DNA from: Chloroflexota bacterium
Lineage (GTDB): Bacteria > Chloroflexota > Anaerolineae > Anaerolineales > UBA11579
Length of the DNA stretch: 44,130 nt
Reading direction: 5' to 3'
NCBI GenBank assembly: GCA_016191875.1
Contig: JACPVG010000013.1
Span: forward strand, 89,715-133,844
In this document: piece by piece, positions 36,316 to 44,130 of the stretch
How the letters are laid out: every line of letters begins with the position of its first letter
Position numbering within the stretch: position 1 is the stretch's first letter
Notes under the pieces: model-generated
What the model saw: only the letters and a program-made list of their open reading frames with translations
What the model was told of the DNA's origin: nothing
Databases searched by the model: none
Made by a program: the position numbers and the translations under genes

Positions 36316-38700
36316 CTAGGCGACGCTCGCCAGGTGCGGACCGGCTTCTTCGACGCTGACGGACTGGCCGTCCGGGAAGGTTACGACTGTTTCCGTTTCC
36401 AGACATTCCAGTGTCAGTCCGCGATATTGTATCCTGACCGGCCAGGGAAAAGGATTGAGACCGTCCACGACCACCTTCCAGGGCGAGAGGATGCGCACGC
36501 CGAGAATCTGGAGGAACAACCCGAGCGGCGGCAGGCCCAGCAGGGAATTGCGTTCGCCCAGGCCGCGCCCGTCCCCGGCGTGGTAACAGCGGCGGAAAGC
36601 CTGTTCGCGTTTCAGGTTGGCGGTGATGGCGTTCATCAGTTTGCCGAGCAGGGCGGCCGCTTCGGCGCGGCGGCCATAGCGCAGCAACCCTTCGGCGGCC
36701 ATCACGTTCCAGGGCAGCCAGGCGGCGTGCAGCGTTTCGGCCTCAGGCCTGGCGGGGGCTTTCAGGCAGGCGGGCAGGCCAAAGGGCTGGCCGTAGGCGT
36801 TCCCTTTCAATAATTTGCGGTCGATCAGCGCCGCAGCGCGACCGGGGTCCGGCAGGCCGGCCCACAGCGGGGTGAGCAGGGTGTGATCTTCAGCGCGGAA
36901 ATCCACAAGCGTGGCCCTGGCCGAGCCGTTGGGCGGCAGGCCATCCACCTGGATGTGGTCAAGTTCCATGAAGAGCGGGTCCAGGGTGACAGTGGCGCGG
37001 CCGCCCAGCCATTGGAAGGCGGAGGGGTTGAGTTTCTCGACGCGATGCTGGCCGGATGGCAGCGTGCCATGCACATAGACCTGGGCCGAAACGCCGGCCG
37101 CGCCGCGGGTCTCAAGCCGCACCGCGAGGCGCTGGGGCAGGTCGAAAACCAGATCGAGCGGAATCTGGCCCGGGCCTTTGCGGCGGCCGAGAGTTTCGCC
37201 CTTCTGGCTGTTGTGGGCTTCGCGGTCCCAATAGCGATAGGTGGCAGCGCGTCCGTCCCAGGCGGTTTCCAGGGCGGTGCGCAGGTTTTCCGTCAACGCG
37301 GCCAGCCCGGCGGCGGGCTCGGGCCGCCCAAGCGCAGCCGCCATATGGATGAGCGCCTGGCACTCGTTGTACAGGAAGGCGCACAGGTCCGGACTTTCAA
37401 AGGAGCGGATATCGACGCCCTGCGCCCAGGCATGCCAGGGCGAGAAGAGCGGGTTGTCGTCGAAGCCGGTCTGGGTGGGGTGGTCCCACTCCGGGACGCC
37501 GTCGCCGTCGCGGTCCTGGCGCGGGGCGAACCAGGCCTGCACGAAATCGAGCAGGCGCGGGAAGACTTCTTCGAGGAAGCGCAGGTCGTCCGAATGCTGG
37601 TAGATACGCCAGGCCAGGTCGGCCAGCAGGGGTGTGGCGAGCATGCGGCCGCGCTGCCCGCCCAGGCCGGGCTTGAAGTCGACGCGGCCGTCTTCGCTCT
37701 GGGCGGCAAGGAAGTTGCGCACCAGCCCTTTGGCGGCATCCGGGCTGCCGGGCAGCAGGTTCTGGGCAAGATACCAGGCTTCCAGAGCGGTCTGGCCATT
37801 CCAGATATGGCTGTAATCTCCGCCATCGCCGCGCGGCGAGTAGCCGTGATCGGGCTGGCGGGCGCTGACGAACGACGCGTAAGGCAGATGGCTGGTGGGA
37901 CTGAGCAGCAGACTGTTGGCCTGGCTCTGGCCAAGGGCAAACGCCGCGTCCCAATCCGGTTCGCCGGTGGCAACCTCCAGGGCGGCGGCGTTGACCATCT
38001 GGATGCGGGCCAGTTCGGCTTCCCAGTTGCGGGCGGCGGTCTGGCGCGCCAAGCGGAAGCCCTCTTCCGCGTCGGGCAGGCTGGCGAGCACCCAGGTGAA
38101 GCGCCGGGCCGCGCCGGGCAGCATGTCAAGTTCCTGGCTGAGGGCCGGGTAGGGGCTGCGAACGCCTTCCGGGCCGCCGGTGAAGAACAGCACCGGCCAG
38201 AGTTCGTGTGTGCGACCCTGGAGGATATGCACGGCTTCGCGGCGCACGGGCAACATGGCTTCGCCCTGCGGGCCAATGGGGCTGAGCAGGGCCACAAGGT
38301 CGAGGCGCAGCCGGCGGCGGGTGACGCCGGCATTCGTGACCTGGATGCGCCCGGCCAGCAGCGGCCCGCCCGGCGCCCAATAGTCGGCCAGGAGTTCGAT
38401 GCCGGGGAAGGGGGCATAGGCCAGCCGCAGCCAGTTGGGGGCGAAACCGGCCAGGCGCGGCGGGGTGTCGAAGGCGGCTGGGTCACTGAGGGTCAGTGCG
38501 CCTTCAGTGAAGCGCGGGAACAGGCGCAGGTCGCGCGCCCGCAGGCCGTAGGAACCGTGCAGCAGGATGGCGGCCGGGTCGCCGCGCCCGAGAGCCAGTT
38601 CCCAGATATGGTCATTGGCGTAATCAATCGGGCTGAGGCGCCAGTCGGCGGCCAGGGTGAGGCACTGCGGCTCGCCGGGGCCAAGGTTCCAGGTGCGCAT
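36316..38700 (-). CDS. Six-hairpin (alpha/alpha)6 glycosidase-like protein
   Basis: The product is 794 residues from the ATG at 38700; the open frame upstream overlaps the divergent MaoC gene and is not used. It has an N-terminal beta domain (1-230), a catalytic-type helical barrel (240-760) and a short C-terminal beta piece. Segments typical of amylo-alpha-1,6-glucosidase and mannosyl-oligosaccharide-glucosidase-like proteins are seen: GGDYSHIWNGQTALEAWYLA, DRDGDGVPEWDHPTQTGFDD and TLHAAWLPWNVMAAEGLLRY. There is no signal peptide, so it should act in the cytoplasm. The substrate is not clear. TACAAT about 12 bases upstream of the ATG may be a -10 box, which would make the mRNA nearly leaderless. 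Confidence 0.82.
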   Translation of the reverse strand: MRTWNLGPGEPQCLTLAADWRLSPIDYANDHIWELALGRGDPAAILLHGSYGLRARDLRLFPRFTEGALTLSDPAAFDTPPRLAGFAPNWLRLAYAPFPGIELLADYWAPGGPLLAGRIQVTNAGVTRRRLRLDLVALLSPIGPQGEAMLPVRREAVHILQGRTHELWPVLFFTGGPEGVRSPYPALSQELDMLPGAARRFTWVLASLPDAEEGFRLARQTAARNWEAELARIQMVNAAALEVATGEPDWDAAFALGQSQANSLLLSPTSHLPYASFVSARQPDHGYSPRGDGGDYSHIWNGQTALEAWYLAQNLLPGSPDAAKGLVRNFLAAQSEDGRVDFKPGLGGQRGRMLATPLLADLAWRIYQHSDDLRFLEEVFPRLLDFVQAWFAPRQDRDGDGVPEWDHPTQTGFDDNPLFSPWHAWAQGVDIRSFESPDLCAFLYNECQALIHMAAALGRPEPAAGLAALTENLRTALETAWDGRAATYRYWDREAHNSQKGETLGRRKGPGQIPLDLVFDLPQRLAVRLETRGAAGVSAQVYVHGTLPSGQHRVEKLNPSAFQWLGGRATVTLDPLFMELDHIQVDGLPPNGSARATLVDFRAEDHTLLTPLWAGLPDPGRAAALIDRKLLKGNAYGQPFGLPACLKAPARPEAETLHAAWLPWNVMAAEGLLRYGRRAEAAALLGKLMNAITANLKREQAFRRCYHAGDGRGLGERNSLLGLPPLGLFLQILGVRILSPWKVVVDGLNPFPWPVRIQYRGLTLECLETETVVTFPDGQSVSVEEAGPHLASVA

Positions 38701-38802
38701 GGGCGGAATTGTATCGCGGCGCGGGCAACCACGCGACTCCCAGCGGGTTAAACTGGATGGCAGGTATGCTAGAATCCCAACAGCCCATCCCTGGAGGAGC
38801 GC

Positions 38803-39276
38803 ATGTCCCCATCCGGCGCCGCGCAGCGCGGCAAATACTTTGAAGAGTTCGAAGTTGGTTTGCAGGTCACCTCGGTCGGCCGCACTGTGACCGAAAGCGA
38901 CATCGTTACGTTTTCCGGCCTCTCCGGTGATTTCAACCAGATTCACACCGATGCCGAGTTCAGCAAAGGCACGCCCTTCGGCCAGCGGGTGGCGCACGGC
39001 ATCCTCGGCCTGAGCATCGCCTCGGGACTGGCGGTGCAGACCGGGGTGATGGAAGGCACCATCCTGGCTTTCCGCGAAATCAACGCCTGGAAGTTCATCA
39101 AGCCGGTGTTCATTGGGGATACCATCCACGTGGTGCTGGAAGTCCTTGAAACCAAAGCCCTGCCGCGCCTCAAAGCGGGTTCGGTGGTCATCGAGCTGGA
39201 TGTGAAGAACCAGAATGACGAGACGGTGATGAAAGGCACGTGGACGGCGCTGATCCTGATGCGGCCGGGAGAGTAG
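38803..39276 (+). CDS. MaoC-like acyl dehydratase
   Basis: The 157-residue protein is a single hot-dog domain. The R-specific hydratase motif is present: FSGLSGDFNQIHTD (Asp43, Asn45, His48), then GTPFGQRVAHGILGLSIASG. Such enzymes hydrate (R)-enoyl-CoA or dehydrate 3-hydroxyacyl-CoA, or act on mesaconyl-CoA. GGAGGAG (38793-38799) is the ribosome site and TAGAAT (38770-38775) a possible -10 box. It is divergent from the glycosidase gene and is separated from the penicillin-binding protein gene by 81 bases, so it is probably expressed alone. No other acyl-CoA gene adjoins it; the nearest acyl-CoA enzymes are those of the decarboxylase operon at 11 kb. Confidence 0.93.
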   Translation: MSPSGAAQRGKYFEEFEVGLQVTSVGRTVTESDIVTFSGLSGDFNQIHTDAEFSKGTPFGQRVAHGILGLSIASGLAVQTGVMEGTILAFREINAWKFIKPVFIGDTIHVVLEVLETKALPRLKAGSVVIELDVKNQNDETVMKGTWTALILMRPGE

Positions 39277-39357
39277 GGGGTTTCCTTCAAAGGTGTGAGG
39301 ACGGGGTCGCGCCTATTTCGGTTGCCCTGCCGGGCGGGTTGTGATTAAACAGAGATC

Positions 39358-42300
39358 ATGGACGAGGAAAAGAAGACCCCCCACAGTTCCGATTCTGAAG
39401 AGCCGCCGGAAGGCGACCCGCGCGAACGCTTCCGCCGGCTGACCGGCGGCGATGAAGTCAGTCCTCCGGCGCGCCTGGAACCGCCCACACGGCCGCGCAC
39501 TGGCGATACCGCGCCCAGCCACGCCGACCGGGAGGAGTTCGTCCCGCCCGATGAAGCCGAGACCATGCCGGCGGACCTCTCGCCTTCAGGCGTGCCCGTG
39601 CCGCCCCGGCTGGGAAACACGCCGCCGGCGCCCCCGCCGAGAGTGGATTCGCAAGGGATGCCGCTGCCGCGCCGCGCCCCGGAGACCGACCTGGGGGCCA
39701 CCCAGGTTTCCGAGGCGGCCTTCACGCCGCCGCCGCGGCCTGCCCGGGGCGGCATCCGGCTGACCCGCCGTGGCGCGCCCCCCGTGGGCAACCGCTCGCC
39801 GGCCGGCGGCGCAAGAGGCGGCAACGGCCGCCCGTGGCGCGCCTGGGGCTGCCTGCTGCGCATGGGCATCCTCTCTTTGTTCTCCGGTACGCTGCTACTG
39901 CTGGCGGCGCTGATGTTCATGCTCATCCAGTACTACAGCATCGCCCGCACTCTGCCCAGCGTAGACGACCTGCGCGAGCGCACCAGCCAGTTCGAGACCA
40001 CCCGCATCCTCGACCGGGATGGCAACTTGCTCTATGAGATTCTGGACCCGAACGCCGGGCGGCGCACCTACGTGCCGCTGGAAGATATCTCGCCGTACAT
40101 GATCGCCGCCACCATCGCGACGGAAGACGGGCAGTTCTACAGCCACCCCGGCTTCAACATCCTCGCTATTTTCCGGGCCTTCTGGCAGAACTATCAGGGC
40201 GGCGAGGTGGTCTCCGGCGCGTCCACCATCACGCAGCAGCTGGTGCGCGCCCTGTTGTTCTCCCCGGAAGAGGCCAGCGAACAATCCTACCTGCGCAAAG
40301 TCAAAGAAGCCATCCTGGCGACCGAGGCGACGCGCGTCTACTCCAAAGACGAGATCCTGGAACTATACCTGAATGAGATCTATTACGGCAACCAGGCTTA
40401 TGGCATCGAGGCGGCCGCCGAGACGTACTTCCACACCACCGCCGACCAGCTCAACCTGGAGCAGGCCTCCTTCCTGGCCGGGCTGCCGCAGGCCCCCAGC
40501 GTATATGACGTGTACACCAACCCGGATGCAGCCTTCGCCCGCCAGCAGACCGTGCTGCGCCTGATGTACGAGACCAGCGCGGAACAGAACTGCATCTATG
40601 TCTCCACTACCGAACAGCGGGTGTGCGTGGACCTGAACACCGCCGCGGCCGCCGCCTATGCCCTGGTAGATTACGAGTTTCCCTCGCCGGACGTGCAGTT
40701 GCGTTACCCGCACTGGGTCAACTACATCCGCACCGAGTTGGAAAAGCTCTACGACCCGCAAACCATCTACCGCTCTGGCTTCACGGTGTATACCACGCTC
40801 GACCCGCAATTGCAGGATATCGCCCAGGAGATCGTCCGCAAGCAGGTCGCCACGCTCCAGGACCGCAACGTGCAGTCCGGGGCGCTGGTGGCGCTGTTGC
40901 CCAGCACGGGCGAGATCATCGTAATGGTCGGCTCGGCGGACTTTGACAACGAGGCCATCGACGGGCAGATTAACATGGCGGTCAGCCCGCGCCAACCGGG
41001 CTCAAGCATCAAGCCCATCACCTACACCGCCGCCTTCGAGAAGGGCTGGACGCCCAGCACGCTGATCTGGGACGTGCCGAGCGAGTTCCCGCCTTCCGGC
41101 CTGTCGGAGGATACGCGCCCGCCCTACGTGCCAGTGAACTACGACGAAAAATTCCACGGGCCGGTGACGGTGCGGACGGCACTCGCCAATTCTTACAATG
41201 TCCCGGCGGTCAAGACGCTGAACTTCGTGGGCGTGTATGGCGAGGGCGGGTTGGTGGCCATGGCCCAGCGGCTGGGCATCACCACGCTCACCAGCGACCA
41301 GTACGGCCTGGCGCTTACGCTGGGCGGCGGCGAAGTAACCCTGCTGGAGTTGACCAACGCCTATGCGGTGTTCGCCAACAGCGGCCAGTACGTGCCAGCC
41401 TATGCCATCAGCCGCATCACGGATTTCCAGGGCAACGTGGTCTTCGAGCACCGGCGCCCGGAACCGGCCCAGGTCATCCGGCCGGAACACGCCTGGTTGA
41501 TCACCTCGATTCTTTCGGATAACGCTGCCCGCACGCCCGCCTTCGGCCCCAATTCGGCGCTCAACCTCCCGTTCCCGGTGGCGGCCAAGACTGGCACGAC
41601 CAACGACTTCCGCGACAACTGGACATTGGGTTACACGCCGGATGTGGCCGTGGGCGTGTGGGTGGGCAACCCTGACTACACGCCGATGGTGAACACCAGC
41701 GGCCTGACCGGCGCGGCCCCGATCTGGAATGAGTTCATGATTCTGCTGGTGAACGAGATCAGCGGCGCGGCGGCCAAACCCTTCCCGCGCCCGCCGGGCG
41801 TGGTTGAAAAAGTGATCTGCAGCATCTCCGGGGCTGAGCCTTCGCAGTGGTGTCGCTCTGAGCGCAGCGAGTTTTTCGCCAGCGACCAGCCGCCCCTGCC
41901 CAAGGAAGAGGACCTGTGGCAGCGGCTGGAGATCGATACCTGGACCGGCCTGCGAGCTTCGCCGGAATGCGACGAATTCACCGAGGAACTGTTCGTTATT
42001 AACGTCAGCGACCCGTTTGGGCAGAAGTGGATCCGCGACAGCTCAGCCGGGCGGGGCTGGGCGGAGAGCCAGGGATTTGAGCCGCCGTTCGTCTTCTCGC
42101 CGGAACGCGCCTGCCGGGGCGACGACCCGCGCCCAATCCTGGAATTTGCCAACCTGACGGACGGGCAGGTGGTCAACGAAGAGTCGATCCAGATTCGGGC
42201 CGCGGCCGGCGCCACCGGGGATTTTGAGGAGTGGGTGCTGGAATGGGGCAAGGGCGCCGAGCCGAACAACTGGCACGAACTCGCCAACGGCAGGAGCCCG

Positions 42301-42594
42301 GTGAACAGCCCGGAACAGATCTTCCGGCTGAACCTGGACCATGACGACAATGGCATACTCAGCCTGCGCCTGCGGGTGGTGAGCCAGAAAGACGGTTACG
42401 CCGAGACCACAATCATCATCGAGATTCGCCTGCCGACGCCCACACCGCCGCCCACGCCAATTCCGAGCGATACGCCGATGCCCACCGAGATTCCCACCGA
42501 CACGCCGCCCCCGCCGCCCACGGATACGCCTGAACCCAGCGCCACCGAAACGGCGACCCCCAGCGCGACGCCGAGCGCCACGCCCACCCCATGA
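39358..42594 (+). CDS. Bifunctional penicillin-binding protein (class A, PBP1a-like)
   Basis: The 1078-residue protein has a Pro/Arg-rich cytoplasmic N-terminus of about 160 residues, one membrane helix (about 168-192), a GT51 glycosyltransferase domain with ATEDGQFYSHPGFN (Glu and Asp near 255) and TITQQLVR, and a transpeptidase domain. The transpeptidase motifs are GSSIK (about 547-551, Ser nucleophile), SYN (about 611) and KTGTT (about 743). The C-terminal 230 residues form a beta domain and a Pro/Thr-rich tail ending SATPTP. It polymerises and cross-links peptidoglycan. Its presence shows that this organism makes a murein wall, as Anaerolineae do. The TGA overlaps the ATG of the CDF transporter by four bases. 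Confidence 0.96.
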   Translation: MDEEKKTPHSSDSEEPPEGDPRERFRRLTGGDEVSPPARLEPPTRPRTGDTAPSHADREEFVPPDEAETMPADLSPSGVPVPPRLGNTPPAPPPRVDSQGMPLPRRAPETDLGATQVSEAAFTPPPRPARGGIRLTRRGAPPVGNRSPAGGARGGNGRPWRAWGCLLRMGILSLFSGTLLLLAALMFMLIQYYSIARTLPSVDDLRERTSQFETTRILDRDGNLLYEILDPNAGRRTYVPLEDISPYMIAATIATEDGQFYSHPGFNILAIFRAFWQNYQGGEVVSGASTITQQLVRALLFSPEEASEQSYLRKVKEAILATEATRVYSKDEILELYLNEIYYGNQAYGIEAAAETYFHTTADQLNLEQASFLAGLPQAPSVYDVYTNPDAAFARQQTVLRLMYETSAEQNCIYVSTTEQRVCVDLNTAAAAAYALVDYEFPSPDVQLRYPHWVNYIRTELEKLYDPQTIYRSGFTVYTTLDPQLQDIAQEIVRKQVATLQDRNVQSGALVALLPSTGEIIVMVGSADFDNEAIDGQINMAVSPRQPGSSIKPITYTAAFEKGWTPSTLIWDVPSEFPPSGLSEDTRPPYVPVNYDEKFHGPVTVRTALANSYNVPAVKTLNFVGVYGEGGLVAMAQRLGITTLTSDQYGLALTLGGGEVTLLELTNAYAVFANSGQYVPAYAISRITDFQGNVVFEHRRPEPAQVIRPEHAWLITSILSDNAARTPAFGPNSALNLPFPVAAKTGTTNDFRDNWTLGYTPDVAVGVWVGNPDYTPMVNTSGLTGAAPIWNEFMILLVNEISGAAAKPFPRPPGVVEKVICSISGAEPSQWCRSERSEFFASDQPPLPKEEDLWQRLEIDTWTGLRASPECDEFTEELFVINVSDPFGQKWIRDSSAGRGWAESQGFEPPFVFSPERACRGDDPRPILEFANLTDGQVVNEESIQIRAAAGATGDFEEWVLEWGKGAEPNNWHELANGRSPVNSPEQIFRLNLDHDDNGILSLRLRVVSQKDGYAETTIIIEIRLPTPTPPPTPIPSDTPMPTEIPTDTPPPPPTDTPEPSATETATPSATPSATPTP

Positions 42595-43979
42595 GCCAGG
42601 CGACCGCCGCGCATTTCGCTAGCATCCGCCGGGTGTTGTGGGCGGTGCTGGCCGCCAACCTGGCGGTCACGGCGCTCAAGATCGTTCTGGGGTTGATCTC
42701 CGGCGCGCTGGCGGTGGTGGCGGACGGCTTCCACTCGTTGGTGGATTCTTCATCCAACCTGATTGGGCTGGCCGCCATCCGGCTGGCCGACCGTCCGGCC
42801 GATGTTCGTCACCCTTACGGTTACCAGCGCTACGAAACGCTCGGCGCGCTGGCGATCGGTGGATTACTGCTGGCCGCGGCTTACGAGATCGGGCGGGCCA
42901 TCCTGGAGCGCCTGCTGAATGGCTCTGCCCCGATGGTGACCCCGCTGACGGTGGGGCTGATGCTGCTCACGCTGCCCGTGAATGCTCTGGTGGCGTGGAT
43001 GGAGACGCGGGCCGGTAAACGGCTCGGTTCGGAGATCCTTCTGGCGGATGCCCGCCATACGACCACCGATCTCTACGTTACGGCCGGCGTGCTGGTTTCA
43101 CTGGCGGGCGTGTGGATGGGCTGGCGCTGGCTGGATGCCCTGGTGGCGGCCGCGGTGGTGGCGCTGATCCTGCGGGCGGCGTTTCACATTCTGAGGACGG
43201 CCAGCAGCGCGCTGACGGATGAGGCCGCGTTGGACCCGCAAGCCGTCGAAGCCATCGCCTATGCGTCGCCCGGTGTGCGCTACGTGCATCGCATCCGCTC
43301 GCGCCAGGCGGCTGGTTCGGCCTTTGTGGACCTGCACGTAAAGGTGGACCCGGCGATGAGCACGGCCCAGGCTCACGCGGTGGCCTCGGAGGTCGAACGC
43401 CGCCTGAAGACCGACCTGGAGAACGTGTCGGATGCGCTGGTGCACATCGAACCCGCCGCCCAGGAGCGTCTGACCAACTGGGAGAGGATGGCTACCGATC
43501 TGCGCCAAATCGCCGATGGGCTGGGATTGGGCCTGCACGACCTGCACATACATACCGATTTGGGAGGGCACTACAGCATCGAATTGCACCTGGAGATCGG
43601 CGGGGCGGTGAGCCTGGGCGAGGCCCATTCGCTGGCCGATGAATTCGAAAACCGGGTACACGCCCGCTGGCCGGAGGCCGAAGATATCCTCACACATCTG
43701 GAGCCCATCCCCGCCCAGGTACTGCCGCCGGGCGAAGCCGCCGGGAAGGAATCTGAAGCCGCTGTGCGGGCTGTTCTGTTGCGCCATGTACGCGCGGGCC
43801 AGATCGGCGGGCTGCGGGTGATGGCGATCGACGGACATCTGCAGGCCGCGGTTACACTGCTGTTTCCGGAGGCCACCCTGCTGGCCGAGGCCCATGCCGC
43901 CGCCGAACGCATCGAAACCGATCTGCTGGCGAGCGAGCTGGACCTGGCGCGGGTGACCGTGCACGCCGAACCAACGTAG
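42591..43979 (+). CDS. Cation-diffusion-facilitator (CDF) transporter with three C-terminal domains
   Basis: The 462-residue protein has six membrane helices in the first 205 residues. Paired HxxxD sites, His48/Asp52 (DGFHSLVD) and His156/Asp160 (DARHTTTD), are the tetrahedral site seen in zinc-type CDF proteins. Most members have one cytoplasmic domain of about 80 residues. Here three related alpha/beta units follow: about 228-290, 310-372 and 405-462, each with a hydrophobic strand, a helix with AHxxAxEvE-like pattern (AHAVASEVERRL, AHSLADEFENRV, AHAAAERIETDL) and an ending like VHIEP, THLEP or VHAEP. The 4-base overlap with the penicillin-binding protein gene couples their translation. It should export Zn2+, Fe2+ or a similar ion. 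Confidence 0.93.
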   Translation: MSQATAAHFASIRRVLWAVLAANLAVTALKIVLGLISGALAVVADGFHSLVDSSSNLIGLAAIRLADRPADVRHPYGYQRYETLGALAIGGLLLAAAYEIGRAILERLLNGSAPMVTPLTVGLMLLTLPVNALVAWMETRAGKRLGSEILLADARHTTTDLYVTAGVLVSLAGVWMGWRWLDALVAAAVVALILRAAFHILRTASSALTDEAALDPQAVEAIAYASPGVRYVHRIRSRQAAGSAFVDLHVKVDPAMSTAQAHAVASEVERRLKTDLENVSDALVHIEPAAQERLTNWERMATDLRQIADGLGLGLHDLHIHTDLGGHYSIELHLEIGGAVSLGEAHSLADEFENRVHARWPEAEDILTHLEPIPAQVLPPGEAAGKESEAAVRAVLLRHVRAGQIGGLRVMAIDGHLQAAVTLLFPEATLLAEAHAAAERIETDLLASELDLARVTVHAEPT

Positions 43980-44023
43980 CCGAATGCCTGGGGAGTGGCT
44001 AAGTTAATGGACTAAAATAGGGC

Positions 44024-44130
44024 ATGACCAACTGTCCAAGCTGCAACCAATCTACCCGGCAGAACAAGGCTGGCCTCACCGTGGCGGGTTCGCAACGCGT
44101 TCGCTGTATGCATTGTGGCAAGCGATACAC
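44024..44130 (+). CDS. Zinc-ribbon protein, 5' fragment (possibly a transposase)
   Basis: The frame from the ATG at 44024 stays open to the right edge (35 codons). It reads MTNCPSCNQSTRQNKAGLTV, then RVRCMHCGKRYT. The two CxxC pairs (Cys4/Cys7 and Cys28/Cys31) form a zinc ribbon like those at the N-terminus of many insertion-sequence transposases. A TAAAAT box (44013-44018) lies just upstream and no ribosome site is seen. The identity cannot be settled from this fragment. Confidence 0.5.
   Translation, partial: MTNCPSCNQSTRQNKAGLTVAGSQRVRCMHCGKRY

Noticed and set aside
36883..38751. Plus-strand frame of 622 codons
   Set aside because: It is antisense to the glycosidase gene and shows no domain.

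Overview
The window looks like a chromosome segment of an uncultured Chloroflexota bacterium, most likely Anaerolineae-like. It is GC-rich. Several genes have a TATAAT-type -10 box close to the start codon. Secreted lipoproteins carry Thr/Pro/Asn/Ser linkers, and degenerate GTAATTG heptamers flank a four-helix-bundle gene. The assignment is inference from gene content and style; no rRNA gene is present to confirm it.

Left part (1-10.8 kb, minus strand): a catabolic operon. In transcription order it has a molybdenum-hydroxylase FAD subunit, its 2Fe-2S subunit, an amidase, an FdrA-like protein, a DUF1116 (YlbE/AllG-like) protein, a metal-dependent cyclase-family hydrolase, and the start of the molybdopterin subunit, which runs off the left edge. 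The set suggests oxidation and opening of a nitrogen heterocycle or cyclic amide, with carbamoyl transfer at the end. The operon is split at about 1.6-5.1 kb by an accessory island of lower GC. The island holds an IS1595-type transposase, a class II tRNA with a leucine body but a UGG (proline) anticodon, several small orphan genes with their own strong promoters, a GIY-YIG domain protein, and a four-helix-bundle gene flanked by inverted heptamer repeats.

10.9-14.4 kb (plus): a complete sodium-pumping methylmalonyl-CoA-decarboxylase-type operon (carboxyltransferase, OadG-like subunit, biotin carrier, membrane beta subunit), closed by a strong terminator. 14.4-19 kb (minus): two signalling operons. 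One has a cyclic-nucleotide-binding protein, a MinD/ParA-like ATPase, a zinc-finger protein and a winged-helix-like protein. The other has an ECF sigma factor, a membrane protein that looks like its anti-sigma factor, and a PrsW-type intramembrane protease.

19-26.5 kb: two large paralogous lipoproteins with C-terminal beta-propellers and extreme low-complexity linkers, a possible structured RNA, a half-length solute-binding lipoprotein and tRNA-Ser(GGA). 26.7-32.8 kb: a PAP2 phosphatase/nucleotidyltransferase/quinate-dehydrogenase-like operon, divergent from a branched-chain aminotransferase, then a MoeB-rhodanese fusion, a PIG-L deacetylase and a Nudix hydrolase.

32.8-44.1 kb: a propeller lipoprotein, a PII-like (DarA/YaaQ) protein beside a sodium/proton antiporter whose own C-terminus resembles the same PII-like domain, a six-hairpin glycosidase-like protein, a MaoC dehydratase, a bifunctional penicillin-binding protein, and a cation-diffusion facilitator with three C-terminal domains. 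The right edge cuts a zinc-ribbon protein.

The most interesting signals are the Leu-body/Pro-anticodon tRNA, the antiporter with a fused cyclic-di-AMP-receptor-like domain, the sigma/membrane-protein/PrsW cassette, and the interrupted catabolic operon.
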